This document shows positions 36,179 through 48,679 of a stretch of DNA of 64,000 nt, in pieces (position 1 is the first letter of the stretch; every line of letters starts with the position of its first letter). The notes beneath the pieces are model-generated. The model did no database searches and was not told the origin of the DNA. It saw only the letters and a program-made list of their open reading frames with translations. The stretch covers positions 2,800,897 through 2,864,896 of the forward strand of contig CM039130.1 of NCBI GenBank assembly GCA_022036555.1, given 5' to 3'. This stretch comes from Microstegium vimineum (Eukaryota > Streptophyta > Magnoliopsida > Poales > Poaceae). A program made the position numbers and the translations under genes.

Positions 36179-36668
36179 CTCAAATAGAAAATGAGCCAAT
36201 AAAGAATAAACAAAACATAAGCGGAACACAAAACATTTAAAAGGAATAAACCCACTTAATAAAGAAAATAACAATCATATGCTTATGAGTGGACAGAAAA
36301 ATAAAATATAATATGGAACGATGTATAGAAAAGAACATAATAAAAGGTATATTGTGTTTTACATATTTCTACTCCACGTTAATCGTTTATGTGGCATGTC
36401 ATGTCAGATCTATTTGCTAATTGAAGAGGTATGGATCTATGGTGAATTAGTTAAAAATTTTATGGACCCAAACAGTGCAATTTAAAAGTTGATGGACCTG
36501 AATGACACACCACTAAATGTTAATGGACCAAAAAATACAGTTTGAAAGTTAATGGACCTAGATGACACACCACCAAAAGTTAATGGACCTAAAAATACAA
36601 TTTAAAAGTTGATGGACCTAAATGACACGCCACCGAAAGTTAATGGACCTATGGTGCATTTAACTCTA
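34995..36668. repeat. Second foldback element with inserted centre
   Basis: Both arms are made of the same roughly 60-bp units as the element at 27852-28882 (GTCCATTAACTTTTGGTGG on the left, inverted on the right up to GGTGCATTTAACT). The left end has lost part of its terminus. The centre is larger and holds a GC-rich stretch (35405-35890) with no recognisable protein and an (AT)n tract. It is a related, larger and partly decayed copy. Confidence 0.7.
36111..36177. repeat. (AT)n microsatellite in foldback element
   Basis: About 33 AT units at the junction of the centre and right arm of the foldback element. Confidence 0.95.
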
Positions 36669-36676
36669 TAAAATTT

Positions 36677-36883
36677 GTGAACCGAGCCTAGCTCATTTGG
36701 TTAGGTTCCTTAATTGTGGTGGAAATTGTCCACCCGCGTTCAAGTCCTCGACTTTGCATGAGTGCTTACATTTTCTTTTCGGATATGCTCATAGACGTAG
36801 GGTTTTTGTACCTGTGTTCATAGGGGTGAGTGTGCGCGTGTGTTGAGTGTCTACGTCTGTAATTTGTAATTCGCAAAAAAAAA
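36677..36883 (+). mobile_element. tRNA-derived SINE
   Basis: Box A (TAGCTCATTTGG, 36689-36700) and box B (GTTCAAGTCC, 36738-36747) are spaced as in a tRNA gene promoter. The body carries TCATAGGGGTGAGTGTGCG and ends in CGCAAAAAAAA. This is the usual structure of grass tRNA-derived SINEs. It sits just outside the right arm of the foldback element. Confidence 0.75.
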
Positions 36884-37133
36884 CTATATATAAAATTTGC
36901 CTTGAACTTGTTGTACGACCACTTCAGTTTTGATTTAGAACAAAATCGTTAATTAGTAGATGAACTTGTACGTACGATCCCATGGAGTAGCTGCCTGTAT
37001 ATATGATAGTTGGCAAATTGTGATTGTGGACAGCTAGGCTATCTTGTAGTCTTAGTGTACCGCCAAATGCAAAGTTTTATCGTGTATCTATGGTACCTTG
37101 TGCCCTTCCGAGGTTTGACTTTCCGAGAAGATA

Positions 37134-37354
37134 CTCCCTCCGTCTCTGAAAGAATCAATTCCTAACTTTATAAAAAAATGTAACAACATCTGTAACTTAA
37201 AATGAGCACCATGCAAAAATATATTCTTAGATAAATCTAATGATACTAGTTTGATATTATAATTTTTAATACTTTATTCTAAAAATTTGGTTAAAGTTCA
37301 AAAAATTTGACTTAGGACAAACTCAGAAATCCATTCTTTCAGGGGCGGAGGGAG
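37134..37354. mobile_element. Stowaway MITE
   Basis: The left end is CTCCCTCCGTCTCTGAAAGA and the right end TTTCAGGGGCGGAGGGAG, an inverted pair flanked by TA on both sides; 221 bp. Confidence 0.82.
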
Positions 37355-37452
37355 TAGTATCAAACAGTAGTAATTGCACATAATTTATTCCCAAGTAGAA
37401 TAATAATAAGTGCTCGAGCCTCAATAATTGTGGCCAACGACGACTTATCAAT

Positions 37453-40400
37453 CACTATACCACAACCCAAATACAGCATCAGACGGTCTGTTGCTGAAGA
37501 TAAATAATAGCGTTGAACGGTCCGTTGCTAAAGTTTATCGACGAATCATCCATTGCAAAATTTCAATACTTCAATGGACGGTCCGTCGTTGTACGTATTT
37601 TTAATTTGCGTTGGACTGTCCGTCGCTATACATGAGTAACTGAGTCGAGCAGTCCGTAGCTAAATAAATTGTTCAATGGTGCTAAATATTTTGGGCCGGC
37701 CCACGAAAATTTTGGCCCAAATTACATAACCCTATCCACTACTCCTCTCTCTCACGATCTGCCCCACGCCCCTCTGCTCGGTCTCTGGCCGCACGCCCAC
37801 GCCACCGCCGCACGCCCACGCCTCCATACCCCCTCCCTCGCCTCCACAGCCCATCCCTGTCGGCTGCCGCCGGAGGTCGACCCCGGCCGCGGTCCTCAGA
37901 TCCGCCGCTGCCTCCACAGCCCCATCCCTGCCGGTGGAGCACGACAGCAGCAGGAGGTGGAGCACGGGCGTGGTGATCGGACTCCCCCCTGCCTGCATCC
38001 TGATCTCGACCTCTTTTCACCGACGCGATGGCGGCGCGGGCTCAAGCCGGGATGGGGTATCTGCCGGCGCTGGGCGGGATGGCGGCACACCTGGTGTCCG
38101 ACCTCGCCCACCGCCATCCTCAACCCTGTCTCCGAGCGTGAGCGCCAGCGACACCACCCCTCCCACCTCCCTGTGAGCTCCTCCCGCGCCACCTCTTTTC
38201 TGTGATTCTATCCCCGCTTCACACTATCCTCCTTCCCTTTAATTTAATTACTGATATTGGTTCAGAACATTAACTACATGGTATATAAGTGTCGGTACGG
38301 TCTCGCTTGTCCTCTACGGCTCTATTATTATCTTCGGCACAACTCATTTGGTTTATTTTTTCTATAGATGAAAGTCTCACAAGTGGTTCACGATTCGTAA
38401 GCCCTGAGCAAATCGCTTGCATTTTTTTCCCATTTGGATGTTGCACTGGATGCATTATTTATAACCTGTGAGTTTGATTTTTAAATGCCGAAGAAAAAAT
38501 AGAAACTGGATATATGAATAGTACATGATTTTCTAGCCTTTTATATTCATATTGGTAAAGAGACAGTTCTTTTAGTGAACTCTTTTAATGAAATCGGCAC
38601 CTTAGAACAGGACTACATAAATTCAACCAAATATGGATCTGTTGCTGCTCGGTTGGAAATCATACAAGCTAAAATTTCAGATCAGGAACATATAGCACCT
38701 CAAAGTGATATTATGTTTAGACAACAAGTTGATTTATGTTCTCCGATATTTACAAAAAAAAAGGAAGTGTATGATCTGAAAGACAACTTACAGTTTCCAT
38801 GTAGTTTGGTAACTGTTTAAGCCAGCGTGCAATGGTCTCGAAAAGGTTCAAGTCTGTGCGCAAAAAGTAATTTCTGGTTCTATCGCCATAGACGGCACCA
38901 TAACAGATCAAATGGTTTAGTTTCACATATCCCAACTGAATTCTCAGATTCCAGTTTGACCCTGTATTTGATACTCGGGTTTCCTTCTATTTAAATTTCA
39001 AATTCAAGGTCTTCCATCATTTGTTTTAGTACATGCTTATCTCACACTTTCTTATATTGAGTTATACTACTATTTCTTATGGAAAAACAATTTCAGATTA
39101 TGGCCTCACTATTATCTATTGTGCTACAGGTTCATGGGAGATGCTCTTTTAATTTCAGTAACTGAGGTACACACCGCTTTCAGCTTTACCTCTAATAATG
39201 TTCTTGTGCCAATGAATATATGCACCTTCCTCCTATTTCTCTTATGCTAAACCGCATGCGGATTGTCACACACCATCATTTTTAGCGTTTGATGCTTATG
39301 TTGGATGCTTGATACTCAAACAATTTTAAAAATCAACTTTGTAGTCGTAAATCTTCATTTCCTACTATCTACTCATATGAAGTATTTAGGCAACTTTGTA
39401 GTAGTAAAATCAACTTTGGAGTATTTGGCATATGATGAAGTCACACAGCACAGCTGATACCTGTCATTATTTCCAGTGAACTATAGTGTGACTATATTTA
39501 TAGGTTCAGTTATTTTGTATTATGCACTTCTGTCCTTTTTAAATTTTGAGGCTGGATGCTAAGCTGGTCAGCCTACTTCTATTGTCTATAATACTACAAA
39601 GCTATATCAACTTCTACCAACTTGCTTCTAAAAAATCCAACCTACACAAGCAAGCAAACAAGAAGATTGACTGGATTACCATTATCGTCAAATATAATAT
39701 TGGTACCTCAAACATTGTTAGGCTAAACTTCTTTGGAAGAAGACCGCTTTTGCACCTCTCTTTTCTTTCTGGAATGTACTTATTCCCACGTCCTTAATCA
39801 TCTTAAAACCTGTTAAATTACTTTGCTTCTCTCCAGCAGATCGCAGCAGAAGACGATTTGGATGCAAAAGAATTCACCCTAGATGATCAGAACACTGGGC
39901 TTGGCTCATCATTGTAGACTTACTCCAACTAACAACCAAAGGATGATACACACAAGCCTTCTTTGTTTCATAACCAGAGTAGGTACATATAGCACGCCTC
40001 CTTAGTCTTCCATTTTTTCTCTTTTTCTAATGTTGCTCTACTGCTTCCTTTAAATTGCTCATTAACAATCTGCAGGTGACTTCAACTTAATACATGATGA
40101 TCCACACCACCTCTGCCTCACCATCCACAGCCTGCAGGTGACTTCAACTTAATACTCTATTTTTTTCCTTTTACCCTTGCATGAAATATGATTAGACCAC
40201 TTTAGTTATATATTTTTGGTATAATTTCAAATAATACAGATTATACAATACAAGTATCACTAGCAATTTTAGTGTAATACTAGCATGCAAAGCCCTGTCA
40301 ATACAGTATCCTGCAAAACCCAGAACATTGTAACTCTGATCATACATGCCTAAACCTTATGAATTATGATATCCTTTCACACACCAGGGATTTTCCATAT

Positions 40401-41765
40401 TTTCATGCAATTTTTTATGCAGTGGACATACTAGTTTAATTAAAACCATAATATGACAATGTTTCTTAGTCTAGATGGTTCAAATTTCATATTGCTATGT
40501 CCAGAAACTGTTAGCATGCAAAGCCATGTCAATACAGTATCCTGCAAAACCCAGAACACTGTAACTCTGATCATACATGCCCCAACCTTATGAATTATGA
40601 TGTCCTTTCACACACTAGGGATTTTCCATATTTTCATGCAAATTTGTATGCGGTGGACATACTAGTTTAATTAAAACCATAATATGGCAATGTTTCTTAG
40701 TCTAGATGGTTTAAATTTCATATTGCTATGTCCAGAAGCTGTTAAATATTGAACCCCTCTGACAGCACCAAAAAAATCTCAGCTCTTGCATTATGCTTGT
40801 ATACAATTGCAAATACACCCATATAAAACACATACTATTCATGGGATAATGTTCACTTGATTCTATTCTATTTTTTTTATATAGGGTGAGTAAAGATATG
40901 AGATGAATGAAACTAGTACATAATTTGGGTTGGAGTCTGACTATTATGTACATCTTAAACAAAACCTCAAAGCATGTAATACTTCTTTTATTGTACATCT
41001 TAAAGATAATTTCGGCATATATATTTAGTTTCTAACTATGATACTTGTGACAGTTTAAGGTCGGCAGTCAACAACCAAGATTGCAGGGGGTTGCTTGTTC
41101 GTCTCAGAGTTCTTGTCAAGGTGCTGCAAAATCATCTCAAAGACGCTAAGTAGTGCTAGCTTGTTGGTAGGCTGGGTGCTAGGAGTAAACTTGAATGATT
41201 TTGTACTAGATGCTATCTTATGGTGAACTAGGTGCTATCTGTGAATGCTTTTGGACTAATCTGATAGTTTTAGTCTATAGACTCAAACCTAACGGTCAAT
41301 CATATTGTTGGATCACTTTTGGATGATGATGACTTAGCTAGATTATGTATTCAGGTACTATATATATGCATGCTCTTGTATGTTGGCTTTGACACATGAT
41401 TATATATGTACTCATTTGATGTGGATGTATGAGAGTGATTGATGTACTTATTTGTGTATGTTATTCAATACTGTATTGGTTCCGAATGTGGGTCAGTTTT
41501 AAATATACGTGGATTATTTTTTTTGTGCCTATTTAATTGATGTTGATGGACTGTCAGTTGCTAAAAGTTGTTACTGCGATGAACGGTCCGTTGCAATGGA
41601 TAGTCCGTCGCTGAAGATGAGGTCCGTCGTTGTATATATACAACGACGGCTTCAACAGCGACTGCTGAGGTCCGTCGCTGTAAGTTTTAGCCACGGACCG
41701 TCCATTGCTATATACCCCTTACAACAACTTTAAGTCAGTCGCTGATTAAGAGTTGTGGTATAGTG
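37453..41765. mobile_element. Complete CACTA transposon, non-autonomous
   Basis: Terminal inverted repeats CACTATACCACAAC (37453-37466) and GTTGTGGTATAGTG (41752-41765) are perfect over 14 bp and flanked by a 3-bp duplication AAT, as in the CACTA (En/Spm) superfamily. Subterminal regions (37480-37660 and 41570-41720) contain many ACGGTCCGTTGCT-like motifs, the expected transposase binding sites. At 4313 bp it shows no recognisable TnpA or TnpD transposase. A GC-rich stretch at 37740-38200 and scattered short open frames (for example 38575-38820) may be captured gene pieces, but I recognise none. Confidence 0.88.
40281..40743. repeat. 231-bp tandem duplication inside the CACTA
   Basis: A 231-bp unit beginning AGCATGCAAAGCC at 40282 is repeated at 40513 with about 95 percent identity by eye. 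Just upstream, GCAGGTGACTTCAACTTAAT is also repeated about 60 bp apart (40076-40155). Confidence 0.85.
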
Positions 41766-43019
41766 AATGTGGTCGGCCAATGCAATCTATCTCTAGGCAC
41801 TGTCTTGCATACTTGTCAACTGGATACATGGCATTGGTAGTACTTTACACTACCGATCGGCGACCGAGACGTTTTGTCTAATATATACTGTATGTCTGAT
41901 GTGACAGTGACAGTGATCTGATGAACCATTCGGTACTTTATTTCTATATATATAATCACAGCGATGTGTACTCCTCCTATATAGATATAGGTATGCACAT
42001 GTCCATCTGTTCTGTGATAATAAGCAATCAACTTTGACTGATAATACCCCATTTGATCTAGCTAGGAGAAGAAATATCCATCTCCATTTGATATATCTAG
42101 CTAGGAGAAGAAATCAAATAGTAGTACTCTGTACTCGAGTTAATTTTATTCGCGGGTAGAGTAATATAAGTGCTCGAACCTCAATATAATTGTGGGCAAC
42201 AACTTATCATATATGGTGACACACACACAATATATAAAGAAATGCTAAGTATATCCATTGTAAACACCCCTCATAGAATATGAAATTAGGTTTGGACTTT
42301 ATTTTGAAATAAAAAATTCCCCACAAACCACTGGCCGGGTTAAACTTATAATGAAATCCCTCATATGCATGCTATTAATTATCAATGGCTGTCGATCGAG
42401 GGATTTAATAAGTGGAAAAAGAGTAGCTTGACTTGTGGCGTAGAAGAAATAAATAAGTGCCACCACTAAACTTGTGCTAAGAAACCACGCCTCTCTCTCT
42501 GTGAACCGACGAGGTCGCCTCTTCACACCATATGCATTCTTGACATGAATATATAAGAACAATATATGCATATGCATATGCTATTATGCTTGCATGGCGT
42601 TGGATTATTGTGATAAGGATGAACCGGTTCGCAAATTGCTATTGATAACGATCCAACCAACACCCATTTGCTTGTCTTGTTCTTGTTCTTGTTCTTGTTC
42701 TTTTTCTTCTTTCCGATCTAGGTCTGACCTTGCAAAACCAACAAGAAGAAGTAAAACTGAATGAACAACCGAATGACGACAGACCGATGCATTCGCAGCC
42801 ACGCATGTATGCAGTCGACGATAGGCACAAGCTTATCTGATCTGATGAGACAGGGATATATTATTTAACTTTTCCGATGGTTTTATCCGATCGAATACAT
42901 CACGACACATATATACTAGGTGTGTGTCGTAGTCGTCAGTTTATTTACAGCATATATACATGTCACACATGTACGGCCGTGTGTGTGATCTTGCATGTAT
43001 TGGCTAATTGTAAATAATA
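41766..43019. other. Intergenic; (TTGTTC)n tract
   Basis: No gene is supported. A (TTGTTC)n microsatellite lies at about 42671-42710. A stretch at 42110-42212 resembles the left flank of the CACTA element (37365-37452). Confidence 0.55.
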
Positions 43020-43283
43020 CTCCCTCCATCTCAAATTATAAGACATTTTAAGAATCTTGGAGAGACAAAACATCTTAAGTTTGACTAATAATTAAAGAAA
43101 AATAAAATTATAAAAAATTATGACATCCAATAGATATACTATGAAAATATAACTGATAAATAATCTAATAATACTTAGTTGACATTATAAATATTATTAT
43201 ATTATCATATAAGTTTGGTCAAACTTGAGATGCTTTGACCCTCCAAGATTCTTGTGATATCTTATAATTTGGGATTGAGGGAG
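43020..43283. mobile_element. Stowaway MITE
   Basis: Ends CTCCCTCCATCTCAAATTAT and ATAATTTGGGATTGAGGGAG are inverted and flanked by TA; 264 bp, long for the family. Confidence 0.85.
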
Positions 43284-43483
43284 TATAAGGTTTTCCCCCA
43301 TCAATTCAGTTCAGGGTGAGATTCAGTTTCTCGATACCTACGTCATATTAGAAGTACATATATGTAAAATTACAAGTCCAATGTAATGAACTCTAGAGAT
43401 AAAATATGTTTAAACTTGGTGTAGGGTTTTTACTTTTTACAATGTTCAATCTTTCCAGAACTTGCGTGTAATGATTGAAAGTA

Positions 43484-43633
43484 CTCCCTTAATTTCAAAT
43501 TATAAGACGATTCTGTTTTTCTAGATATAATTGTTTTGGCCATATATGCATCTAGACATAATGTATATCTCACTGCATAACAAAATCAATATATCTAAAA
43601 ATCAAAATATTTTATAATTTAAAATGAAGGGAG
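43484..43633. mobile_element. Stowaway MITE
   Basis: Ends CTCCCTTAATTTCAAATTAT and ATAATTTAAAATGAAGGGAG are inverted and flanked by TA; 150 bp. Confidence 0.85.
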
Positions 43634-44309
43634 TATTTATTTGTTAAGAAAAAAATACCTTGCTTTGCATACTGAGGAGAGATAACATGGAGAAGGAGAT
43701 ACATTATCATCCACTCGATCTGCCATCAAAAGTTATATTGTAAATAGTAGTAGTTTGTTTGTGTTTGCAAAAAAAAAAAATAGTAGTAGTTTGTTCAAAT
43801 TGTAATTTATTTACAAATTGAAGGAGTCTTTTATATTTTCTTTCGTTAAGACATATGTAGATTATTTAAAAACAATTCAGGGGTTTATGTTGGTAACTTA
43901 CTTTAGATGCAATTGTTACATTTTTTTTCATAGTACTTATACAAGTGAGTGGCATTTTAGAAAAAGAATACACCCAATAGCTATTACTCGCATCATTGAT
44001 GATTAATTAGAATCTACCAAATGCTGGATATTTTCTATTTTTATGATACGATATTTTTCTACTTTTTTTTTGTTCCAACTGTGTCTTGTGATCAGTGCTC
44101 CAATTTACCATAATATACATATGGTACTCATTGAACGGACGTTGAGACAATGAGACAGTCTAGTCGGCGCTTGCGTGCGTGCGTGTACGGCCGGCGGGGT
44201 TGGACTTTTGGCTCTCCGGCGGCGATGTGACGTGTCTTCTGACTTCTTGCAGGCAGGTTATCAACACGCTGGATTTTGGCTATCGCTGCTTGATGATAAG
44301 TACTAGAGT

Positions 44310-44533
44310 ACCTCTGTCCGAGAATAACGCAATTACGATAAGTATAAGTGCTTCACGTTTGCCCATATTTCTAGCAAATAGTATTCACATTTATGATTTT
44401 AAATTAAGTTATTATAAAAATACATTTTATAATTAATCAGTGATGTTTATTAATATAAAAATATTTTAATTTTAATCTATAATTAATCAAATTTGGTATA
44501 CTAAACTATTTCAGAATTATATTTTTTAGGGAG
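44310..44533. mobile_element. Degenerate Stowaway MITE
   Basis: The right end (AGGGAGGAAGGGAGTA) is typical. The left end (TACCTCTGTCCGAGAATAA) is its diverged inverse. Confidence 0.45.
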
Positions 44534-44795
44534 GAAGGGAGTAGCACGGTGTGGAGTCCTTGAATTTCTCATTCAATTCCTCATGAGAAATTTAATGCAA
44601 TGAAAATATGTTTCATTACAAATTTAATGGTACAAATTTAATATGATAAATATTAGTATTTTTCATATAAAAGTCGAACTTGACATATACACTAAACATG
44701 ACACACTATATTTTAGAATTATATTCTTTTTCATCACAGAGAGAGTACATATAGCCAAGCAATGCAATTAATGCATATGTTGAACCTCCTTATTA

Positions 44796-45069
44796 GCATC
44801 TCCAAGAGACTATGTAAACATACTAGCCAAATTTAGTGATTTAGTTACTCTCTAAAATAGATTATACTAGATTACTCCAACAGACTCTGTAAAATGAAGA
44901 GTTTAGATGGCTAGTGAGGTAGGTTATCCAAAAATAGAGAGTGAATGAGGTGGAATAGAGATCTTCTAAATTTGAAGAGTCATTTACAGAGTCTATATTT
45001 ACCTTTTTCTTTCATAATAGCCAAATTTACATTTAGAAAACGATTTGGCTAATCTCTTGAAAATACTCT
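44796..45069. mobile_element. MITE with GCATCTCCAAGAG ends
   Basis: GCATCTCCAAGAGACTATG on the left is inverted as GGCTAATCTCTTGAAAATAC on the right. It is the same family as 49240-49524, more diverged. Confidence 0.6.
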
Positions 45070-46519
45070 TAGTTATCTATATTTAGGCATAGCCAATGAT
45101 GAACCTCCTTAATTAAGTATCTGTTTCTATGGAAGAGATAATGCCAGATATGTATCAACCTTCAAATCAACTAAAAAAATAGGAGTATATTATAGTATAT
45201 ATCAAAACTTTCATCCAAATCCTAAATTCTGATCAGGTCACACCATTTTTTTTACACGTTTCACGGACACGTTGTCACACCATATGGGGCAACAGGTGGC
45301 CTGTGGTCTACTCAATCATGAGGGAATCCTGAACCAACGGTGCATTATGTTTACTGCAAAATGACGATTTTAGTGTGAAATTTTCCACTGAAATGCACAA
45401 GTAGTACATTAGAAAATACAGATGCAGATACTTGTCAAACGGTTACATTTATATGTTCGTTATAAAAGGAAAGCTACACCGAAGGTTTTCAAGAATTCAA
45501 GCAAACATATATATATATATATTTACATTTACACGGGAAGTGCAACTATTACAGTCTTTTAAATGTAACACCGTGTAAGTAGCGTTCATCCGATGTTCTA
45601 CCACGGTATCATGTGGTTGGCTAAACAGTACGGACATAATAAGCGAGCTATTATGGTCTATCTCTAAATGTCACAACGTCTGTTTGGGCACAAGGGCTAA
45701 TTAGCTAAAAATTAGTCTAAATTAGCTCTAGTATGTAACTAAGCCTAGTCATGTAGAGGTAATTCATATATAACTAAGCCTACAAAGTATAAATAGACAT
45801 CCAGGCTAGCCCATTTATATCCATAATTGCTTCATTGAGAAGATGATCTAGATAGACTTGACTGTAATTTTTCTTTCTTTCTTTTGCTGATCGAGTTAGT
45901 TTATTCTGCAAATGTTAAAGATAACAATAACTCCCTTCCTCCGTACCAGCATAAAGTACCATTATTATATATACATCACCGTTACTCGCGTGTGATCAAC
46001 GTGCAGAAACATCTGTTTGGATTATTATCAGAGATGCTGTGGTTCCTGAAGAAATCTCATCATATGCCTGTTCTGACTTCTGGGCTCTTTTATTTCAGGC
46101 CACTACATGCATCATCATCATTGTACTTTTTATTTGGTTCTGATCCAGAAGCTATCCACTCTTTCCTATTGGCTATCTGTATGTGTACAGTTGTGTTGCT
46201 TGCTTTCTCAAGGAAACACCAGCACAAATGGATTAAACTACATCTTGTGTGAACTGTTTCTGCTCATGTGTATATATACCATGCATCCTTAATAGTCTTA
46301 ATAATGTGCTGATGAATAACCAACATGCCAGCCAATCGAGCCAAATATTATTTTCCACATAACTTAACATGTATATATACATTTTTGCAGATAAGCATGC
46401 ATATGACGTGTCATATATGGCACTAGAATTGAAACTGATCGATTTCATTTGCACATACACGCACCTTTTATTTGTGTGAAACCATGCGCCTAGCTCTTCT
46501 TATAAAATCAGCGATTGTT
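45070..46519. other. Intergenic, one unassigned open frame
   Basis: A 122-codon open frame at 45884-46252 (plus) has hydrophobic stretches but no domain I recognise, and its composition does not suggest a plant gene. Otherwise AT-rich non-coding sequence. Confidence 0.45.
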
Positions 46520-46632
46520 TACGAAGACAAACTGGAAAATGCAGTTGTGATTTGAGATTGAGAAGCAACAGCCAGCAGCAGGCAAAACTGAATCTGCATC
46601 ATCGTCCGGAGATGCTAGCCAGCTGATGGCGA

Positions 46633-46700
<68 letters not shown>

Positions 46701-47470
46701 CGTTGACTGACGATCTCAAAAGTCTAAACGACGAACCTAGCTAGCTAGGCATCAAAAAGTCTGAACGTAAATGGTACGTTCACAATGCACTTTTTTTCTT
46801 TCTCGCTCTGGATTCAACTCGGATGTACTTGCAATTTTTGGCAGCTCCTTGCGTGCGTGCATGCAAAGGTTTTCACTCTGCTGGATTCAACTCTGATAGC
46901 TCGTTGTGCAAGAAAGCTCTCATTCTGGATTCAACTCTGATGTAAACTGCTTATTATTTGCAGTAGTTTTCCACAGCTCCGTGTGCAATGTTTTGACACC
47001 GGATTCGAATCTGCCTCTACTGCTTCTTCCGCTGGTCGTATTTCAGCTTATTCTCTCTCACAAAACGTTATTGAATCAGTCAAAAATCAGCCGGTTTTTA
47101 GTTCAAAAGAACAGCCCATCGCGACTAGTTTATAGTCGGCCTTATTGGTCTCCTAGCTAGCTCCGATAATGTCCACCGATTCGACAAACCAAGTAGTCAT
47201 CGACTAATAATTGGACGGTTTTTGGGCATGGACGATTGACTAGTAGCTTAGGCGAATTTCGTTTTCATATTGGGCTGCTATCTGGCCTATTGGCTCGTTA
47301 GACTGTTTTGCATTGGCCCAATGGGTTCTCAGTCTCGATTCAACTCTGGTGTAGTGTACTTTTCCACAGCTTCGTCGAGTGCGAGGTTTCCATTTCCACA
47401 CACACTGATTCAACTCTGCGTGTCTACCGCGCGTGCTTCTGCTTGTCGGCTATAGCTCTCTTCCAAAAAA
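46520..47470. repeat. Duplicated non-coding block, copy 1
   Basis: The block runs from a GATTTGAGATTGAGAAGCAA stretch through GGCATCAAAAAGTCTGAACG to a region where GATTCAACTCTG-like motifs recur (46811, 46884, 46928, 47002, 47337, 47407). It aligns collinearly with 47860-48960. An (AT)n tract (46635-46698) interrupts this copy. No protein is evident. Confidence 0.7.
46635..46698. repeat. (AT)n microsatellite
   Basis: About 31 AT units within copy 1 of the duplicated block. Copy 2 has no such tract. Confidence 0.95.
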
Positions 47471-48368
47471 TGCATGGACTAACTAATGGCATGTGTGTTC
47501 AGTTCAGTCAGTGCTTCTGAAGACCACAGCTAGCACAGGTCGTCAGTTACAGCTAGATCGAGCTTCATTTGTGCTGGCAGCTTGCTCATCGGATGTTTCT
47601 GATCTGCAGTGATCCAGAGTTGTAGCTGGACACGAGTTATTTAAATTCCCCCTACAAAGTTAGAGATTCAGTAGAAAGAGATCTTGAAAACAACTTGGCT
47701 TCTCATCAATAGTAATAAACTGCGCATGCAATTGTGTTTTTTTTCTTTTCTGAATCACTGAATTGAAAACGGGCAGATATATTTTAGCTAGCAATTGTTC
47801 AGTTGTTATCCTTGCACTGACTGGAGCTCATATTCAGATGCCACTAGATGAGCTACAGCAACCTCTGAAAAGTTAAATTGGAACCTGCAGTTGAGATTTG
47901 AGATTGATCGAGAAGCAACAGCAGGCAAAACTGAATCCGCATTTTGTCTCTATCATCGATCCTTATATATCTTTGGCGACTTTAGGGGGAATTGACAACC
48001 AGTGTCTCCATTCTGGTCGACCTCCTAGGTCCTAGGTGTCATGCGTTTCCACTGTCTCCTAACTAGGAGTACGTACAATAGTACTGCCAAGCTTAGCTTA
48101 TGGCAATTGGCAATCTGACAGGGACTACAATCGGTGATGGCGATCGACCAGCTGCTGCATGCTTATGTTGGTCAGTCAGTGACCAATAATCTGTCTCCTC
48201 ATGTACTTGTGCCTCCGGACACCGGAGAGGCGGAGAGGCTAGCTGATCTGATGGCGACAGAGACAGGGATGGAAAGAGAGATCGAGTAGACGATTCACAA
48301 TGTCAACGACGACCCTAGCTAGGCATCAAAAAGTCTGAACATAAATGATAGATAGTACATGATTTCTT

Positions 48369-48399
48369 CCCCCCCCCCCCCCCACCCCCCAAAAAAAAA
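48369..48399. repeat. Poly-C / poly-A homopolymer
   Basis: About 15 C, one A, 6 C, then 9 A. It may be a site of assembly error. Confidence 0.9.
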
Positions 48400-48465
48400 T
48401 GATAGTACATGCCATGCCGTGCAGGCATGCACTTTTTGTCGCGCTCTAGATTCAACTCGAATGTA

Positions 48466-48679
48466 CTCCCCTCGTCCGCGGTTGTCGTTAATGTCCGTTT
48501 TGACTTGATTTATAAAAAATATGTGTAATATTTTAATTTTCAAATAAATTTGCTTCAATGATCTTTCCAATTCCAATAATACTAATTATATATTATAAAT
48601 ATTATATTTTTATAATATATATTTAGTCAAAGATGTTTGTTGGGAAGCGTAAACGACATATATTTAGGGACGGAAGGAG
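48466..48679. mobile_element. Stowaway MITE with an empty-site paralog
   Basis: Ends CTCCCCTCGTCCGCGG and GGACGGAAGGAG are approximate inverses, flanked by TA. Copy 1 of the surrounding block has the uninterrupted sequence at about 46823-46826, which supports a real insertion. Confidence 0.8.

Noticed and set aside
36058..36274. Open frames with Ile-Tyr repeats
   Set aside because: Pure translation of the (AT)n microsatellite.
45884..46252. 122-codon frame as a membrane protein gene
   Set aside because: No recognisable motif and no promoter or splice context; length is compatible with chance in AT-rich DNA.
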